DNA from: Arthrobacter sp. B1805
GTDB taxonomy: Bacteria > Actinomycetota > Actinomycetes > Actinomycetales > Micrococcaceae
DNA length: 64,000 bases
NCBI RefSeq assembly: GCF_002929745.1
Contig: NZ_PJIQ01000004.1
Span: forward strand, 62,001 to 126,000
Direction of reading: 5' to 3'
Position numbers and translations under genes: made by a program. Below, piece by piece: positions 53,469 through 61,926 of this stretch (within the stretch, counting starts at the first letter, position 1; each line of letters begins with the position of its first letter). The notes under the pieces are model-generated. The model saw only the letters and a program-made list of their open reading frames with translations, did not search any database and was not told the DNA's origin.

Positions 53469-54752
53469 GTGACTACCAACCCGACCCGCGTCTTCGTCGC
53501 CCGACTGCTGGGCCTCGACGTCTTCGACCCGCTCGGCGACCGTCTCGGACGCCTGCGGGACGCCGTCGTGCTCGACCGCGGCCCGGCCAAGACGCCACAG
53601 GTCATCGGCCTCGTGGTCGAGGTTCCGGGCAAGAAACGTGTATTCGTCCCGATGACTCGCATCACGTCGATGGACCCGTCGCAGATCATCTGCACCGGCC
53701 TCGTGAACCTGCGCCGTTTCGAACAGCGCGGCGCCGAGATGCTGGTGGTCGCTGAACTGTTCGATCGCCGCCTGACGCTGCGGGACGGCAGCGGTAGTGC
53801 CGTCGTCGAGGACATCGCGATGGAGCGCAACCGCGCGGGCGACTGGCACGTCTCCCAGCTGTTCGTCCGTCGCGGCGGGTCCACCTCGCCGTTGCGCGGA
53901 CTGCGCCGCGGGGGCGAGCGCCTCATCATCGACTGGCTCGACGCCTTCCACGGCACCACGGACGAACCGCAGGGCGCGACGCAGTTCGTCGCCCAGCACG
54001 ACGACCTCAAGGCCGCCGATTTTGCGGACGCCCTGCACGAGATGACCGACAAGCGACGCATCGAGGTTGCGGGCGAACTGCAGGACGATCGCCTCGCTGA
54101 CGTCCTGCAGGAGCTTCCCGACGACGACCAGGTGCAGATCCTCACGTCCCTGACGCGTGAGCGCGCAGCCGACGTGCTCGAGGAGATGGATCCCGATGAT
54201 GCCGCCGACCTCCTCAACGAGCTGACCGAAGCGCAGAAGGAGGAGCTGCTCCAGCTCATGGAGCCCGAGGACGCGGAGGACGTACGCCGCCTGCTCGAGT
54301 ACGAGGAGGACACCGCGGGATCCCTGATGACCACGGTGCCCGTCATCCTCCCGCCGGAAGCCACCGTAGCCGAGGCTCTGGCACACGTCCGGCGTGAGGA
54401 ACTGACGCCGGCCCTCGCGTCGTCCATCTTCGTGTGCCGACCGCCGCTCGAGACGCCGACCGGTCGCTACCTCGGCGTGGTGCACATCCAGCAGCTGCTG
54501 CGGTATCCACCACCCGAGCCGCTCGGCAACATCATCGACACGGATCTCGAGGCCGTCGGCGACCAGGCCAACGTCAGCGAGGTGTCGCGCATCCTGGCCA
54601 CGTACAACCTGAACTCGCTGCCCGTGGTCAACACCGACGGCAGGCTGGTCGGTGCGGTGACCGTCGACGACGTGCTCGACCACCTGCTGCCCGACGACTG
54701 GCGGGCACAGGACGACACATCCGTAGCAAAGCGAGGTGACCGCCGTGGTTGA
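53469..54752 (+). CDS. PRC-barrel + MgtE-N + CBS-pair protein without a channel domain
   Basis: A 427-residue soluble protein. Residues 1-130 form PRC-barrel-like repeats; 150-290 are an MgtE N-domain superhelix (ADFADALHEMTDKRRIEVAGEL, then repeated LxxLxPDD units); 295-420 are a CBS pair (AGSLMTTVPVILPPEATVAEA and NLNSLPVVNTDGRLVGAVTVDDVLD). The magnesium-transport membrane domain of MgtE is missing, so it may sense magnesium or nucleotides and act on a partner. GTG at 53469. It overlaps or abuts DUF1003, as in Rv1232c-Rv1231c. Confidence 0.88.
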   Translation: MTTNPTRVFVARLLGLDVFDPLGDRLGRLRDAVVLDRGPAKTPQVIGLVVEVPGKKRVFVPMTRITSMDPSQIICTGLVNLRRFEQRGAEMLVVAELFDRRLTLRDGSGSAVVEDIAMERNRAGDWHVSQLFVRRGGSTSPLRGLRRGGERLIIDWLDAFHGTTDEPQGATQFVAQHDDLKAADFADALHEMTDKRRIEVAGELQDDRLADVLQELPDDDQVQILTSLTRERAADVLEEMDPDDAADLLNELTEAQKEELLQLMEPEDAEDVRRLLEYEEDTAGSLMTTVPVILPPEATVAEALAHVRREELTPALASSIFVCRPPLETPTGRYLGVVHIQQLLRYPPPEPLGNIIDTDLEAVGDQANVSEVSRILATYNLNSLPVVNTDGRLVGAVTVDDVLDHLLPDDWRAQDDTSVAKRGDRRG

Positions 54753-55344
54753 GAAGATCAGGTCGAATTCCCGTGGGCTCGATACGCCGCGAGAGGCACG
54801 TAAGCGCATCCTCCCGCGGCTGAGACCGAACCCGGACCGTTTCGGCAGCGGCACGGAGAACATAGCTCGTTTCATGGGCACTCCGCAGTTCCTCTTCTAC
54901 ATGACGGTCTTCGTCGCGATCTGGCTGACGTGGAACACCGTGGCTCCGGAGAACCTGCGCTTCGACAGCGCGGCGCTCGGGTTCACGGCGCTGACCCTCA
55001 TGCTGTCGCTGCAGGCCTCCTACGCAGCCCCCCTGCTACTGCTCGCGCAGAATCGCCAGGACGACCGCGACCGGGTCTCCATGCGGGAGGACCGCCAGCG
55101 CGCGGAGCGGAACCTCTCCGACACGGAGTACCTCACACGGGAGATCGCCGAACTCAGGATCGCCCTGCGGGAAGTCGCGACGCGTGACTACGTGCGGTCG
55201 GAGCTTCGCTCGATCCTCGAGGAACTGCTGGAGACGACGGATGGCCAGGAGCTCACCCTGCAGAAGCGGAAGCCGCGCCGGCCGTCGGACAACACCGTGG
55301 CGCTTGCGAAGGTCCAGCCGACGGGGAGGAAACCGTCCCGGTGA
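54745..55344 (+). CDS. DUF1003 membrane protein
   Basis: A 199-residue protein with two membrane helices (FLFYMTVFVAIWLTWNTVAP and FTALTLMLSLQASYAAPLLL) followed by a charged helical tail (AQNRQDDRDRVSMREDRQRAE region). DUF1003 has no known role; its fixed place after the MgtE-N/CBS gene suggests it could be the membrane partner that the latter lacks. GTG at 54745 has GAGGTG 6 bases before it; GTG at 54736 would add three residues but has only a weak site. It overlaps the preceding stop by 8 bases. Confidence 0.88.
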   Translation: MVEKIRSNSRGLDTPREARKRILPRLRPNPDRFGSGTENIARFMGTPQFLFYMTVFVAIWLTWNTVAPENLRFDSAALGFTALTLMLSLQASYAAPLLLLAQNRQDDRDRVSMREDRQRAERNLSDTEYLTREIAELRIALREVATRDYVRSELRSILEELLETTDGQELTLQKRKPRRPSDNTVALAKVQPTGRKPSR

Positions 55345-56471
55345 GCACGAACCTGCCCTCGGAGGAGGCGGTACGGTCTGCCCTCGACACGGTGATCGAT
55401 CCGGAACTGCGCCGCCCCATCACGGACCTCGGCATGCTCGACGCCGTCTCCATCAAGGGGCACGCCGTCCGCATCAGGGTCCTGCTGACCATCGCCGGCT
55501 GCCCGCTGAGGGACACGATCACGCAGGACGCCGAGGCCGCGCTGTCCGCCGTCGACGGCGTCGGGAGCGTCGAGGTGGAACTCGGTGTCATGAACCAGAC
55601 ACAGCGCGACGCACTGAAGGAGCAGCTGAAGGGGGCAGGTGGTCGCCGTGGCGTTCCGTTCAACGATCCTTCCTCCCTGACGCGCGTCTACGCAGTCGCG
55701 AGCGGCAAGGGTGGCGTCGGCAAGTCCAGCGTCACGGTCAACCTGGCGGTCGCCATGGCCGCGCAGGGTCTGCGGGTGGGAATCGTCGACGCCGACGTCT
55801 ACGGCTTCTCGGTGCCTGCCCTGCTGGGCATCACCCAGCAGCCCACGCGCGTCGACGAGCTGATCCTGCCTCCCGTGGCCCACGGCGTGAAGGTCATCTC
55901 GATCGGCATGTTCGTCGAGGGGAACCAACCGGTCTCCTGGCGCGGCCCGATGCTCCACCGGGCGCTCGAACAGTTCCTCACCGACGTCTACTTCGGCGAT
56001 CTGGACGCACTGTTCCTCGACCTGCCCCCGGGCACGGGCGACATCGCCATCTCGGTTGCGCAACTGCTGCCCTCCTCGGAACTCCTCGTGGTGACGACGC
56101 CCCAGAGCGCCGCCGCGGACGTCGCCGAGCGGGCCGGAGCGATGGCCGCGCAGACCGGGCAGCGGGTCTCTGGCGTGATCGAGAACATGTCCTGGCTCGA
56201 GCTGCCCGACGGCGGGCGGCTGGAGCTTTTCGGTGCAGGCGGTGGGAGCACACTCGCGGCGCGGTTGTCGACGACGCTGGGCACCGCGATCCCCCTGCTC
56301 GGCAGCATCCCGCTCGACATGGCCCTGCGGGAGGGCGGCGATGCGGGCCTACCCCTCGTCCTCGGACGACAGCCTTCGGTCGCGCGCGATGAACTCACCA
56401 GGATCGCGACGGACCTCGCGCGCAGGCCCAGGGGCCTGCAGGGCGTGAAGCTGCCGGTCAGCGTCTCCTGA
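55341..56471 (+). CDS. mrp: Mrp/NBP35 family iron-sulfur cluster carrier ATPase
   Basis: A 376-residue ATPase that carries or loads Fe-S clusters. The N-terminal MIP18/DUF59 domain (about 5-95, VIDPELRRPITDLGMLD) precedes the deviant Walker A GKGGVGKSS at 122-130. The CxxC that many Mrp proteins use for a bridging cluster is replaced by LPDG in NMSWLELPDGGRLELFG, a form I believe is normal for actinobacteria. GTG at 55341 overlaps the DUF1003 stop by four bases (GTGA), so the MgtE-N/CBS, DUF1003 and mrp genes form one coupled operon. Confidence 0.92.
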   Translation: MSTNLPSEEAVRSALDTVIDPELRRPITDLGMLDAVSIKGHAVRIRVLLTIAGCPLRDTITQDAEAALSAVDGVGSVEVELGVMNQTQRDALKEQLKGAGGRRGVPFNDPSSLTRVYAVASGKGGVGKSSVTVNLAVAMAAQGLRVGIVDADVYGFSVPALLGITQQPTRVDELILPPVAHGVKVISIGMFVEGNQPVSWRGPMLHRALEQFLTDVYFGDLDALFLDLPPGTGDIAISVAQLLPSSELLVVTTPQSAAADVAERAGAMAAQTGQRVSGVIENMSWLELPDGGRLELFGAGGGSTLAARLSTTLGTAIPLLGSIPLDMALREGGDAGLPLVLGRQPSVARDELTRIATDLARRPRGLQGVKLPVSVS

Positions 56472-56501
56472 CGCAGCCAAGACACGGGGCGGTGGCGCTC
56501 G

Positions 56502-56903
56502 CTAGGTTGCTTCGAGATCGTACGGAGCTGCCTGCCCTGCCTCGAGGCGGGGCCCCAGCTGCAGGGACATCGGAGGCTGTGCGGCGACAGCGGGAGAAAC
56601 CGCAGCTGCGGCAGGTGCGCCGGGGCTGACGGGCTTGAACACGTCCTCGATGTCGTCGAGGAGGGCTTCCTTGATGATGCGGCGCGGATCGTACTGGCGC
56701 GGGTCGAGCTTGCGCCAGTCGACCTCGTCGAGCTCGGGGCCCACTTCCTCGCGGAGCTGCTCCCGCGCACCCGTCGCCATGCGTCGAAGGCCCTTCACGA
56801 GGCGTGCGAGCTGGGCGGCGTACTCCGGTAGGCGCTCCGGCCCGAGCACCACGACGGCGATCATCGCCAGGACGACGAGTTCGAGGCCGTTGATTCCCAA
56901 CAC
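56502..56903 (-). CDS. tatB: Sec-independent protein translocase TatB
   Basis: A 133-residue TatB. One N-terminal helix (LGINGLELVVLAMIAVVVL) leads into the GPERLPEYA hinge and an amphipathic helix (LARLVKGLRRM), the hallmark of TatA/B; the ~60-residue tail is Ala/Pro-rich. GTG at 56903 gives the family N-terminus; the longer frame from GTG 56939 adds 12 residues before the helix and is less likely, though the nearest ribosome site (GGAAGG) is 13 bases from the chosen start. It lies after the anti-sigma gene on the same strand. Confidence 0.9.
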   Translation of the reverse strand: MLGINGLELVVLAMIAVVVLGPERLPEYAAQLARLVKGLRRMATGAREQLREEVGPELDEVDWRKLDPRQYDPRRIIKEALLDDIEDVFKPVSPGAPAAAAVSPAVAAQPPMSLQLGPRLEAGQAAPYDLEAT

Positions 56904-57028
56904 GTGAAAAAGACTACCTTCCCGAACTACGCCCGACACATTCGCACAGCCTCCGTGGGCGGCGGCCGGACACTGGCCGTCGAGCGTTCATGTCCGCGAC
57001 GCCGCGGTGTCACCCGGCCGCCATCCTC

Positions 57029-57988
57029 CTACGGACGGGTGATCGTGGAGAGGCCCCGGACGATGCGGTCCACCATCGAGTCGTCGGAGGTCTGCGGCGA
57101 GAGTGACAGCTGCGCGTGCTCGGCGGCGACCAGCTGGCTGAGGGTCTGCGGCATGGCGGCGGCCGGCAGGCTGGAGACCACGGTGTAGGTGACGGACGGC
57201 GAATCGAGGACGACCTGCCACGGCTCATCCGAGCGTACCCAGACGTCCCGCTCGGCACCGCCGATGTGGTCGAACCCGTCGGCCGTCACCGTATTGCCCG
57301 TCATCGCGTTGACAGGCGCAGTGTCTGCCTCGCGGCCCTCGTCGACCTTCCTCTGCTCGTACACGGTGACCGTGTCGCCGTCGTTCTCGAGGACTAGTTC
57401 CAGCGTCGGCATGCCCCCGACCGTGATGCCTTCGGCGCCCTTCAGCGTGAAACCCAGGGACTCGAGCTCGGGACAGTACCAGCCGCCGGCCCGGAGCGTC
57501 TCCAGCTGGTCGTCGTCGAGGTTGGTGGGTGTTCGCGGTGCCACGGACTCCCACCCGGCACGCAGGGCTGTCGCTCCGGTCGCAGCTTCGACCGTGACTG
57601 ATGCGGACTCGGTCCCGACGACGTAGGCGCTCGCGAGGACGGCGGTCGCGGCGACGGCGGATCCGCCGACCGCGGCGATGACCGTGTGCCGCCGCCGGTG
57701 CGTGCTCGTCCGTTCATGGTGCTCGCGCACGAACGCCGCACTGGAGCCCGTACGGAACCCCGTCGGGCGAGGAACACTCCCCGGCGCCGGCGAGAGCAGC
57801 CGTCGCTGGAACTCGGGATCGGGCTCAGGGTTCCGTAGACCGAGCAATGCGCTCTTGAATCCCCGCAGGCGCGCTACCGAGATTGAACAGGCCGAACACT
57901 GGGACACGTGGCGCTCGACGGCCATGCGCCGCCGGTCGGACAACTCACCGTCCACGAGATCCTGCAGGGAGCGATGGGGGTGCCGCAT
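57029..57988 (-). CDS. Membrane-bound zinc anti-sigma factor (RseA-like)
   Basis: A 319-residue regulator. Residues 1-45 hold the zinc-binding anti-sigma motif HxxxCxxC (His27, Cys31, Cys34) that sequesters an ECF sigma factor; a membrane helix spans about 102-124; the rest is an extracytoplasmic domain ending LSTITRP. ATG at 57988 is 5 bases after the sigE stop, with AGGA before it, so it is co-expressed with and presumably controls the adjacent SigE. Signal release would need proteolysis; HtrA-type proteases usually take part, but that gene is not here. Confidence 0.88.
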   Translation of the reverse strand: MRHPHRSLQDLVDGELSDRRRMAVERHVSQCSACSISVARLRGFKSALLGLRNPEPDPEFQRRLLSPAPGSVPRPTGFRTGSSAAFVREHHERTSTHRRRHTVIAAVGGSAVAATAVLASAYVVGTESASVTVEAATGATALRAGWESVAPRTPTNLDDDQLETLRAGGWYCPELESLGFTLKGAEGITVGGMPTLELVLENDGDTVTVYEQRKVDEGREADTAPVNAMTGNTVTADGFDHIGGAERDVWVRSDEPWQVVLDSPSVTYTVVSSLPAAAMPQTLSQLVAAEHAQLSLSPQTSDDSMVDRIVRGLSTITRP

Positions 57989-57993
57989 CGGTC

Positions 57994-58644
57994 CTAACCC
58001 AGACCGGCGATCCGTGGGACCGCCAGGGCCGCTCCGTTGCCGCCCGATCGACGAGGATCACGATGCGCGAGCTTCTCCCGGAGCATCGTCCGCCCGCGGT
58101 GGATGCGGGAGCGGACCGTTCCGAGCTTGACGCCCAGCACCTGGGCCACCTCGTCGTAGGCGAGGCCCTCGAGGTCGCAGAGCACGACGGCGGCGCGGAA
58201 GTCCGGCGGCAGTTCCTCCAGCGCGGACTGCACATCGATGTCCAGGTTGTTGAACTCGAAGCTGCGCTCCGGGCCAGGGTGCCCGCTCGGCAGGCGACTC
58301 TCGGCCTCATCCGTGAGGCCATCGAAGCGGATGCGCGTCTTCCGCCGGGCCTGGTCGAGGAAGAGGTTGGTGGTGATGCGGTGCAGCCAGCCGTCCAGCG
58401 TTCCCGGTTTGAAGTTGGCGAGCGACCTGAAGACCCTCACGAAGACCTCCTGCGTGAGGTCCTCGGCGTCGAACTTGTTGCCCGTGAGCCGGTAGGCCAA
58501 CCGGTACACCTTCGGCGAATAGTTGGTGACGACCTCTTCCCAGGAGGGCGCTACCCAGGGGTTCCCGTGCTCGTCGAGGATCGGTGCGTCCGCTCCTGGA
58601 ACAGCCTGCACGGCGTTCTGTGCCGCTTTCACGCTAGACATCAT
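57994..58644 (-). CDS. sigE: ECF RNA polymerase sigma factor SigE
   Basis: A 216-residue extracytoplasmic-function sigma factor. Region 2 (VYRLAYRLTGNKFDAEDLTQEVFVRVF over about 46-73) binds RNA polymerase and the -10 element; region 4 (LPPDFRAAVVLCDLEGLAYDEVAQVLGVKLGTVRSRIHRGR over about 143-183) reads the -35. Two ATGs in a row (58644 and 58641) follow AAGGGG; the second has better spacing (6 bases). The sigE, anti-sigma, tatB order and the facing O-methyltransferase match Rv1221-Rv1224 and Rv1220c. It likely governs envelope stress. Confidence 0.93.
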   Translation of the reverse strand: MMSSVKAAQNAVQAVPGADAPILDEHGNPWVAPSWEEVVTNYSPKVYRLAYRLTGNKFDAEDLTQEVFVRVFRSLANFKPGTLDGWLHRITTNLFLDQARRKTRIRFDGLTDEAESRLPSGHPGPERSFEFNNLDIDVQSALEELPPDFRAAVVLCDLEGLAYDEVAQVLGVKLGTVRSRIHRGRTMLREKLAHRDPRRSGGNGAALAVPRIAGLG

Positions 58645-58970
58645 CTACCCCTTCTTGCAGCAAACCCTCAACGGATACTTCAGACGGCCCGCAGGCCGAG
58701 TGTTCTAGTACCAAGGGTTCGGGACAGCTCTCCTGCTGGATGCCCCGAGCGAAGAGTCTTTCGCATCAAGCTGGGAAGAAGCTGGCAGCATCAACCGTGT
58801 TGCGTCCCGCCTCGGGCGCCTCCGTCGACTACCCTGTCAGCCCTTTCAGGACCGCCAGAAGCCCCACCACGGCGCGTGTCACCGCATGGCAGGGCCGGCG
58901 CGGCGGGCAGTAGTGTTGGGGCAGGGCTCCCGCCTCCCGACTATCGCAGCGACCCACAGAACGGACGTCC
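58645..58970. promoter_or_regulatory. Divergent region between sigE and the O-methyltransferase, with possible ECF promoter
   Basis: 326 bases with no gene. On the minus strand GAAC at 58702-58705 and CGTCTG at 58681-58686 are 15 bases apart and resemble an ECF-type promoter (AAC, then CGTC), about 40 bases before sigE, which would mean autoregulation. Spacing is one or two bases short of usual. On the plus side TAGTGT (58911-58916) is a weak -10 candidate. Confidence 0.3.
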
Positions 58971-59609
58971 ATGGCCGCCGACAAACACAGCAGCTGGTCC
59001 TACACGGAAGGCCTCCCCGAGGAGGACGACATCCTGCTCCGGGCACGGGACCGCTCGCATGAACTCGGCGTCACCCCTGTGACCCCTGCCGTCGGCGCAG
59101 CCCTGACGGTGCTGGCTTCCGCGTCCAAGGCGACGACGGCGGTGGAGGTAGGAGCAGGAGCGGGAATCTCGGGTGTCTGCCTGTTGAGGGGCCTCGGACG
59201 GAACGCCGTGCTCACGACCATCGACTCCGACGTGGACCACCTGCGGGCAGCCCGGGAGGCGTACGCCGAGGCAGGCATCCCCTCCAACCGCACGCGCACC
59301 ATCTCGGGACGCGCCGCCGATGTGCTGCCGCGACTGACCGATGCCGCCTACGACCTGGTGTTCATCGACGCGGACAAGCCCGGGCTGCCGGCCTACGTCG
59401 AGCAGGCCACCCGCCTGCTGAAGGGCGGGGGCATCATGATCATCAACGACGCCCTCGACCAGGACAGGGTTGCGGAACCTGCTGTACGGGAGCAGTCGAC
59501 CAATACCCTGAGGCAGGTCGGCAGGATGATCCGGGACGACGAGTCGCTGGTGTCTGCACTCCTGCCGACCGGCACCGGGCTTCTCCTGGCCGTCAAGCAA
59601 CGCCCCTGA
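58971..59609 (+). CDS. SAM-dependent O-methyltransferase (Rv1220c-like)
   Basis: A 212-residue class I methyltransferase of the catechol/caffeoyl-CoA type. The SAM site is AVEVGAGAGISGVCLLRGL; LVFIDADKPGLPAYVEQA holds the metal-binding Asp of this family. The substrate is unknown. ATG at 58971. It is divergent from sigE, a conserved pair in actinobacteria. A 6-bp hairpin (GCGCGA-CTAA-TCGCGC, 59664-59679) lies 55 bases after the stop but is weak as a terminator. Confidence 0.9.
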   Translation: MAADKHSSWSYTEGLPEEDDILLRARDRSHELGVTPVTPAVGAALTVLASASKATTAVEVGAGAGISGVCLLRGLGRNAVLTTIDSDVDHLRAAREAYAEAGIPSNRTRTISGRAADVLPRLTDAAYDLVFIDADKPGLPAYVEQATRLLKGGGIMIINDALDQDRVAEPAVREQSTNTLRQVGRMIRDDESLVSALLPTGTGLLLAVKQRP

Positions 59610-59750
59610 CCGCGTTCTTCGGCGGAGGCGGCCCGGCGGTGCCAGGCGACCGGGCGAGGAACTGCGCGACTAATCGCGCGATGGCGAGCGCCGACGACTG
59701 CTCGTTCGTATCAGCCGGTGCGAACGCCCGGGGCTCCCGAAGGCTCGCGC

Positions 59751-59918
59751 CTAGTTAGTAACGGTGAGCAGGCAGTCCTTGAGCTTGCCGGCTTCCTCGG
59801 CGTTGAGCTCCACGACGAGGCGTCCGCCGCCGTCGATCGGCACGCGCATGATGAGGCTGCGCCCCTCCTTGGTGACTTCCATCGGTCCATCGCCGGTACG
59901 CGGTTTCATGGCAGCCAT
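59751..59918 (-). CDS. DUF3117 family small protein
   Basis: A 55-residue actinobacterial protein of unknown function, MAAMKPRTGDGPMEVTKEGR at its start, then SLIMRVPIDGGGRLVVELN. The sequence is highly conserved in the phylum. ATG at 59918 has AAAGGGA 8 bases upstream. It is equivalent to Rv1211, beside tag (Rv1210). It is separated from the mannosyltransferase gene by 164 bases that likely hold its own promoter. Confidence 0.9.
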   Translation of the reverse strand: MAAMKPRTGDGPMEVTKEGRSLIMRVPIDGGGRLVVELNAEEAGKLKDCLLTVTN

Positions 59919-60082
59919 GGGGAGTGTCCCTTTCGACAGGGCGCAACCGCGATCAGCGGCAGCGCGACAGTAAACGGTGCTCCGCGCCGGCGCCTGTTGA
60001 AAGGTCCGGCTGTGCACGTCATCACCTTCATTATTCAGCACAAGGCCTGCACCTGCTAATTCAGGTGCGGCGTGAATCACAC

Positions 60083-61321
60083 TCAGGGTGGATAATCCCC
60101 GTCCGGTCCGGACGGGCTCCACGCCCACAGCCAGTCCACCCACAGGAACTGGAGCACGACCGAGACCGGCAGGAGCAACCAGAGCGCGCGGGCCCCGGCG
60201 GCGTTCGCGAGGGCAAGGGCCAGGGGGAACAGCGGGAGCAGGATGCGCCACGTGCTCGATTGCGGGTCCCAGAACGCCGCCAGGTACAGGAGGTACCCGG
60301 CGCACCAGTAGACCTGGACGGGCCCCAGCGAACGCACCGCGGGCGCGAGGAGGAGGACGGCGGCGCCCACCAGGAGCGCTACCACGACCAGCGCTGCGGC
60401 GGCGGGCCCGAGCACCGAGGCCGGTGCCTCGAACCAGGGCAGGAAGGGAGCGAGGGCTTCCCCCCGCCATGCGGTCTCGGTCGCGACGTAGGCGTCGCGC
60501 TGCCCCGTCACGGCCCAGGCGATGAGGGGCCAGGCAACAGCGCCGATCGATGAGACCACGCCCAGGAGGAACAGGGGCACCAGGGGCACCCCCGCCGGGT
60601 CGCCCCCACCCTGTGGCACGCTCCGGTGCCGCCAGGACGACATCCTCTTCCTCCGGGCCCAGAGTGCATGGAGGAAGAGGGCCCCCACCATGATCGCGAA
60701 GGGGACACCGGCAGGGCGCGCGAGGCACATGAGAAGGACGACGGGCATTGCCGCGTTGTACCGGTTCGTCGAGACCAGGTAGAGCGCCCCGGCAAGCAGC
60801 AGCAGGTGCACGGATTCGGCGTACGGCACCTGAAGGATGGCGGACACGGGCGCGAAGGACACGACGGCGACGCCGGCGAGGGCCGTGCGGTGCTCCGCGC
60901 GCAGACGGAACAACCGGTAGACCACCAGCGATGCACCCGCGGCGGCCGCGACCGCCACCAAAGGCGCGAGGACCCCCCATCCGAGCCCGGTGACGACGTG
61001 GAGCAGGCGGACCAGCCCGGGAAAGAGGGGGTAGAAGGCCCACTGGTTGTGGCTGACCTCGCCCAGCGCGTCCCGCGGCAGTTCGGTGGGATAGCCCTCC
61101 CGGAAGATGCGCTCGTACCAACCGCTGTCCCAGTAGTTGATGAAGGTGCCGTAGGCGGGAGCGGGGCCGGACCACGGGCTGGCGCCCTGCCGTGCGGCGG
61201 CGACGAGCAGCAGGACGGTGGACACCAGGCGCCCGGCAACGAAGACCGCGAGGACCTGCAACGACCAGTGGACCGACACCGGGCGCGTCCTACCCGTGGC
61301 GGCGGAGCCGGTACGGCTCAC
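60083..61321 (-). CDS. Mannosyltransferase-like (PIG-V/GT-C) integral membrane protein
   Basis: A 412-residue multi-pass membrane protein with about nine helices. The first outer loop has INYWDSGWYERIFREGYP, the Asp-containing motif of PIG-V/GT-C glycosyltransferases that use polyprenyl-phosphate sugars; NQWAFYPLFPGLVRLL and QVPYAESVHLLLL are family blocks. The acceptor, perhaps a cell-wall or lipoglycan component, is unknown. GTG at 61321 overlaps the tag stop by four bases, so it ends the LOG, DivIVA-like, tag, mannosyltransferase run. Confidence 0.85.
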   Translation of the reverse strand: MSRTGSAATGRTRPVSVHWSLQVLAVFVAGRLVSTVLLLVAAARQGASPWSGPAPAYGTFINYWDSGWYERIFREGYPTELPRDALGEVSHNQWAFYPLFPGLVRLLHVVTGLGWGVLAPLVAVAAAAGASLVVYRLFRLRAEHRTALAGVAVVSFAPVSAILQVPYAESVHLLLLAGALYLVSTNRYNAAMPVVLLMCLARPAGVPFAIMVGALFLHALWARRKRMSSWRHRSVPQGGGDPAGVPLVPLFLLGVVSSIGAVAWPLIAWAVTGQRDAYVATETAWRGEALAPFLPWFEAPASVLGPAAAALVVVALLVGAAVLLLAPAVRSLGPVQVYWCAGYLLYLAAFWDPQSSTWRILLPLFPLALALANAAGARALWLLLPVSVVLQFLWVDWLWAWSPSGPDGDYPP

Positions 61322-61926
61322 CGGGCAGCTTCAGGAACGGTGGCGCGTGCGACGTCGAGCCGGACCCAGCAGTCGCGGAGATGGTCGTTGACGTAGCCCG
61401 TGGCCTGCAGCATCGCATACGCCGTCGTCGGGCCGACGAACCGGAACCCGCACGTCTTGAGCTCACGGGCAAGGGCAGTGCTCCCGGGCGTGGTGGCGGG
61501 CACGTCCGAGAGGTTCACGGGCGGGGGCCCGTCAGTGGATCGATAGCGCGCGAGGATCGACCCGAGGGTCACGTCGTCGGGCAGGGCGAGCAGCGCTCCC
61601 GCGTTGGCGATCACCGCCTCGATCTTCCGGCGGTTCCTGACGATCCCGGCGTCTGCCATCAGTCGCTCCACGTCCCCGGCGCCGAATGCCGCGACCGTCA
61701 GGGGGTCGAACCCGGCGAAGGCACGACGGAACGCCTCACGCTTGCGCAGGATGGTGATCCAGCTCAGGCCGGACTGGAACGCTTCGAGGCTCAACCTCTC
61801 AAACAGTGCTGCCTCGCCGTGCACGGGTCGGCCCCACTCCTCGTCGTGGTAGCGCTCGTACTCGGTGGACGAGGTTGCCCAGCCGCACCTCGGTCGGCCG
61901 TCGGAGCCCGGGACCGCACCGTTCAT
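61318..61926 (-). CDS. tag: DNA-3-methyladenine glycosylase I
   Basis: A 202-residue base-excision enzyme that removes 3-methyladenine. The zinc snap of Tag is complete: Cys14 (RCGWA), His27 (YHDEEWG), His182 and Cys186 (NDHLRDC). GLSWITILRKREAFRRAF and ELKTCGFRFVGPTTAYA are family blocks. ATG at 61926 overlaps the preceding stop by four bases (ATGA). Confidence 0.95.
   Translation of the reverse strand: MNGAVPGSDGRPRCGWATSSTEYERYHDEEWGRPVHGEAALFERLSLEAFQSGLSWITILRKREAFRRAFAGFDPLTVAAFGAGDVERLMADAGIVRNRRKIEAVIANAGALLALPDDVTLGSILARYRSTDGPPPVNLSDVPATTPGSTALARELKTCGFRFVGPTTAYAMLQATGYVNDHLRDCWVRLDVARATVPEAAR

Noticed and set aside
53469-54752. Magnesium transporter MgtE
   Set aside because: The membrane transport domain is absent; only the N-domain and CBS pair are present.
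59664-59679. Hairpin GCGCGA-CTAA-TCGCGC as a terminator of the O-methyltransferase gene
   Set aside because: Only six pairs, 55 bases after the stop and no T run; kept only as a note.
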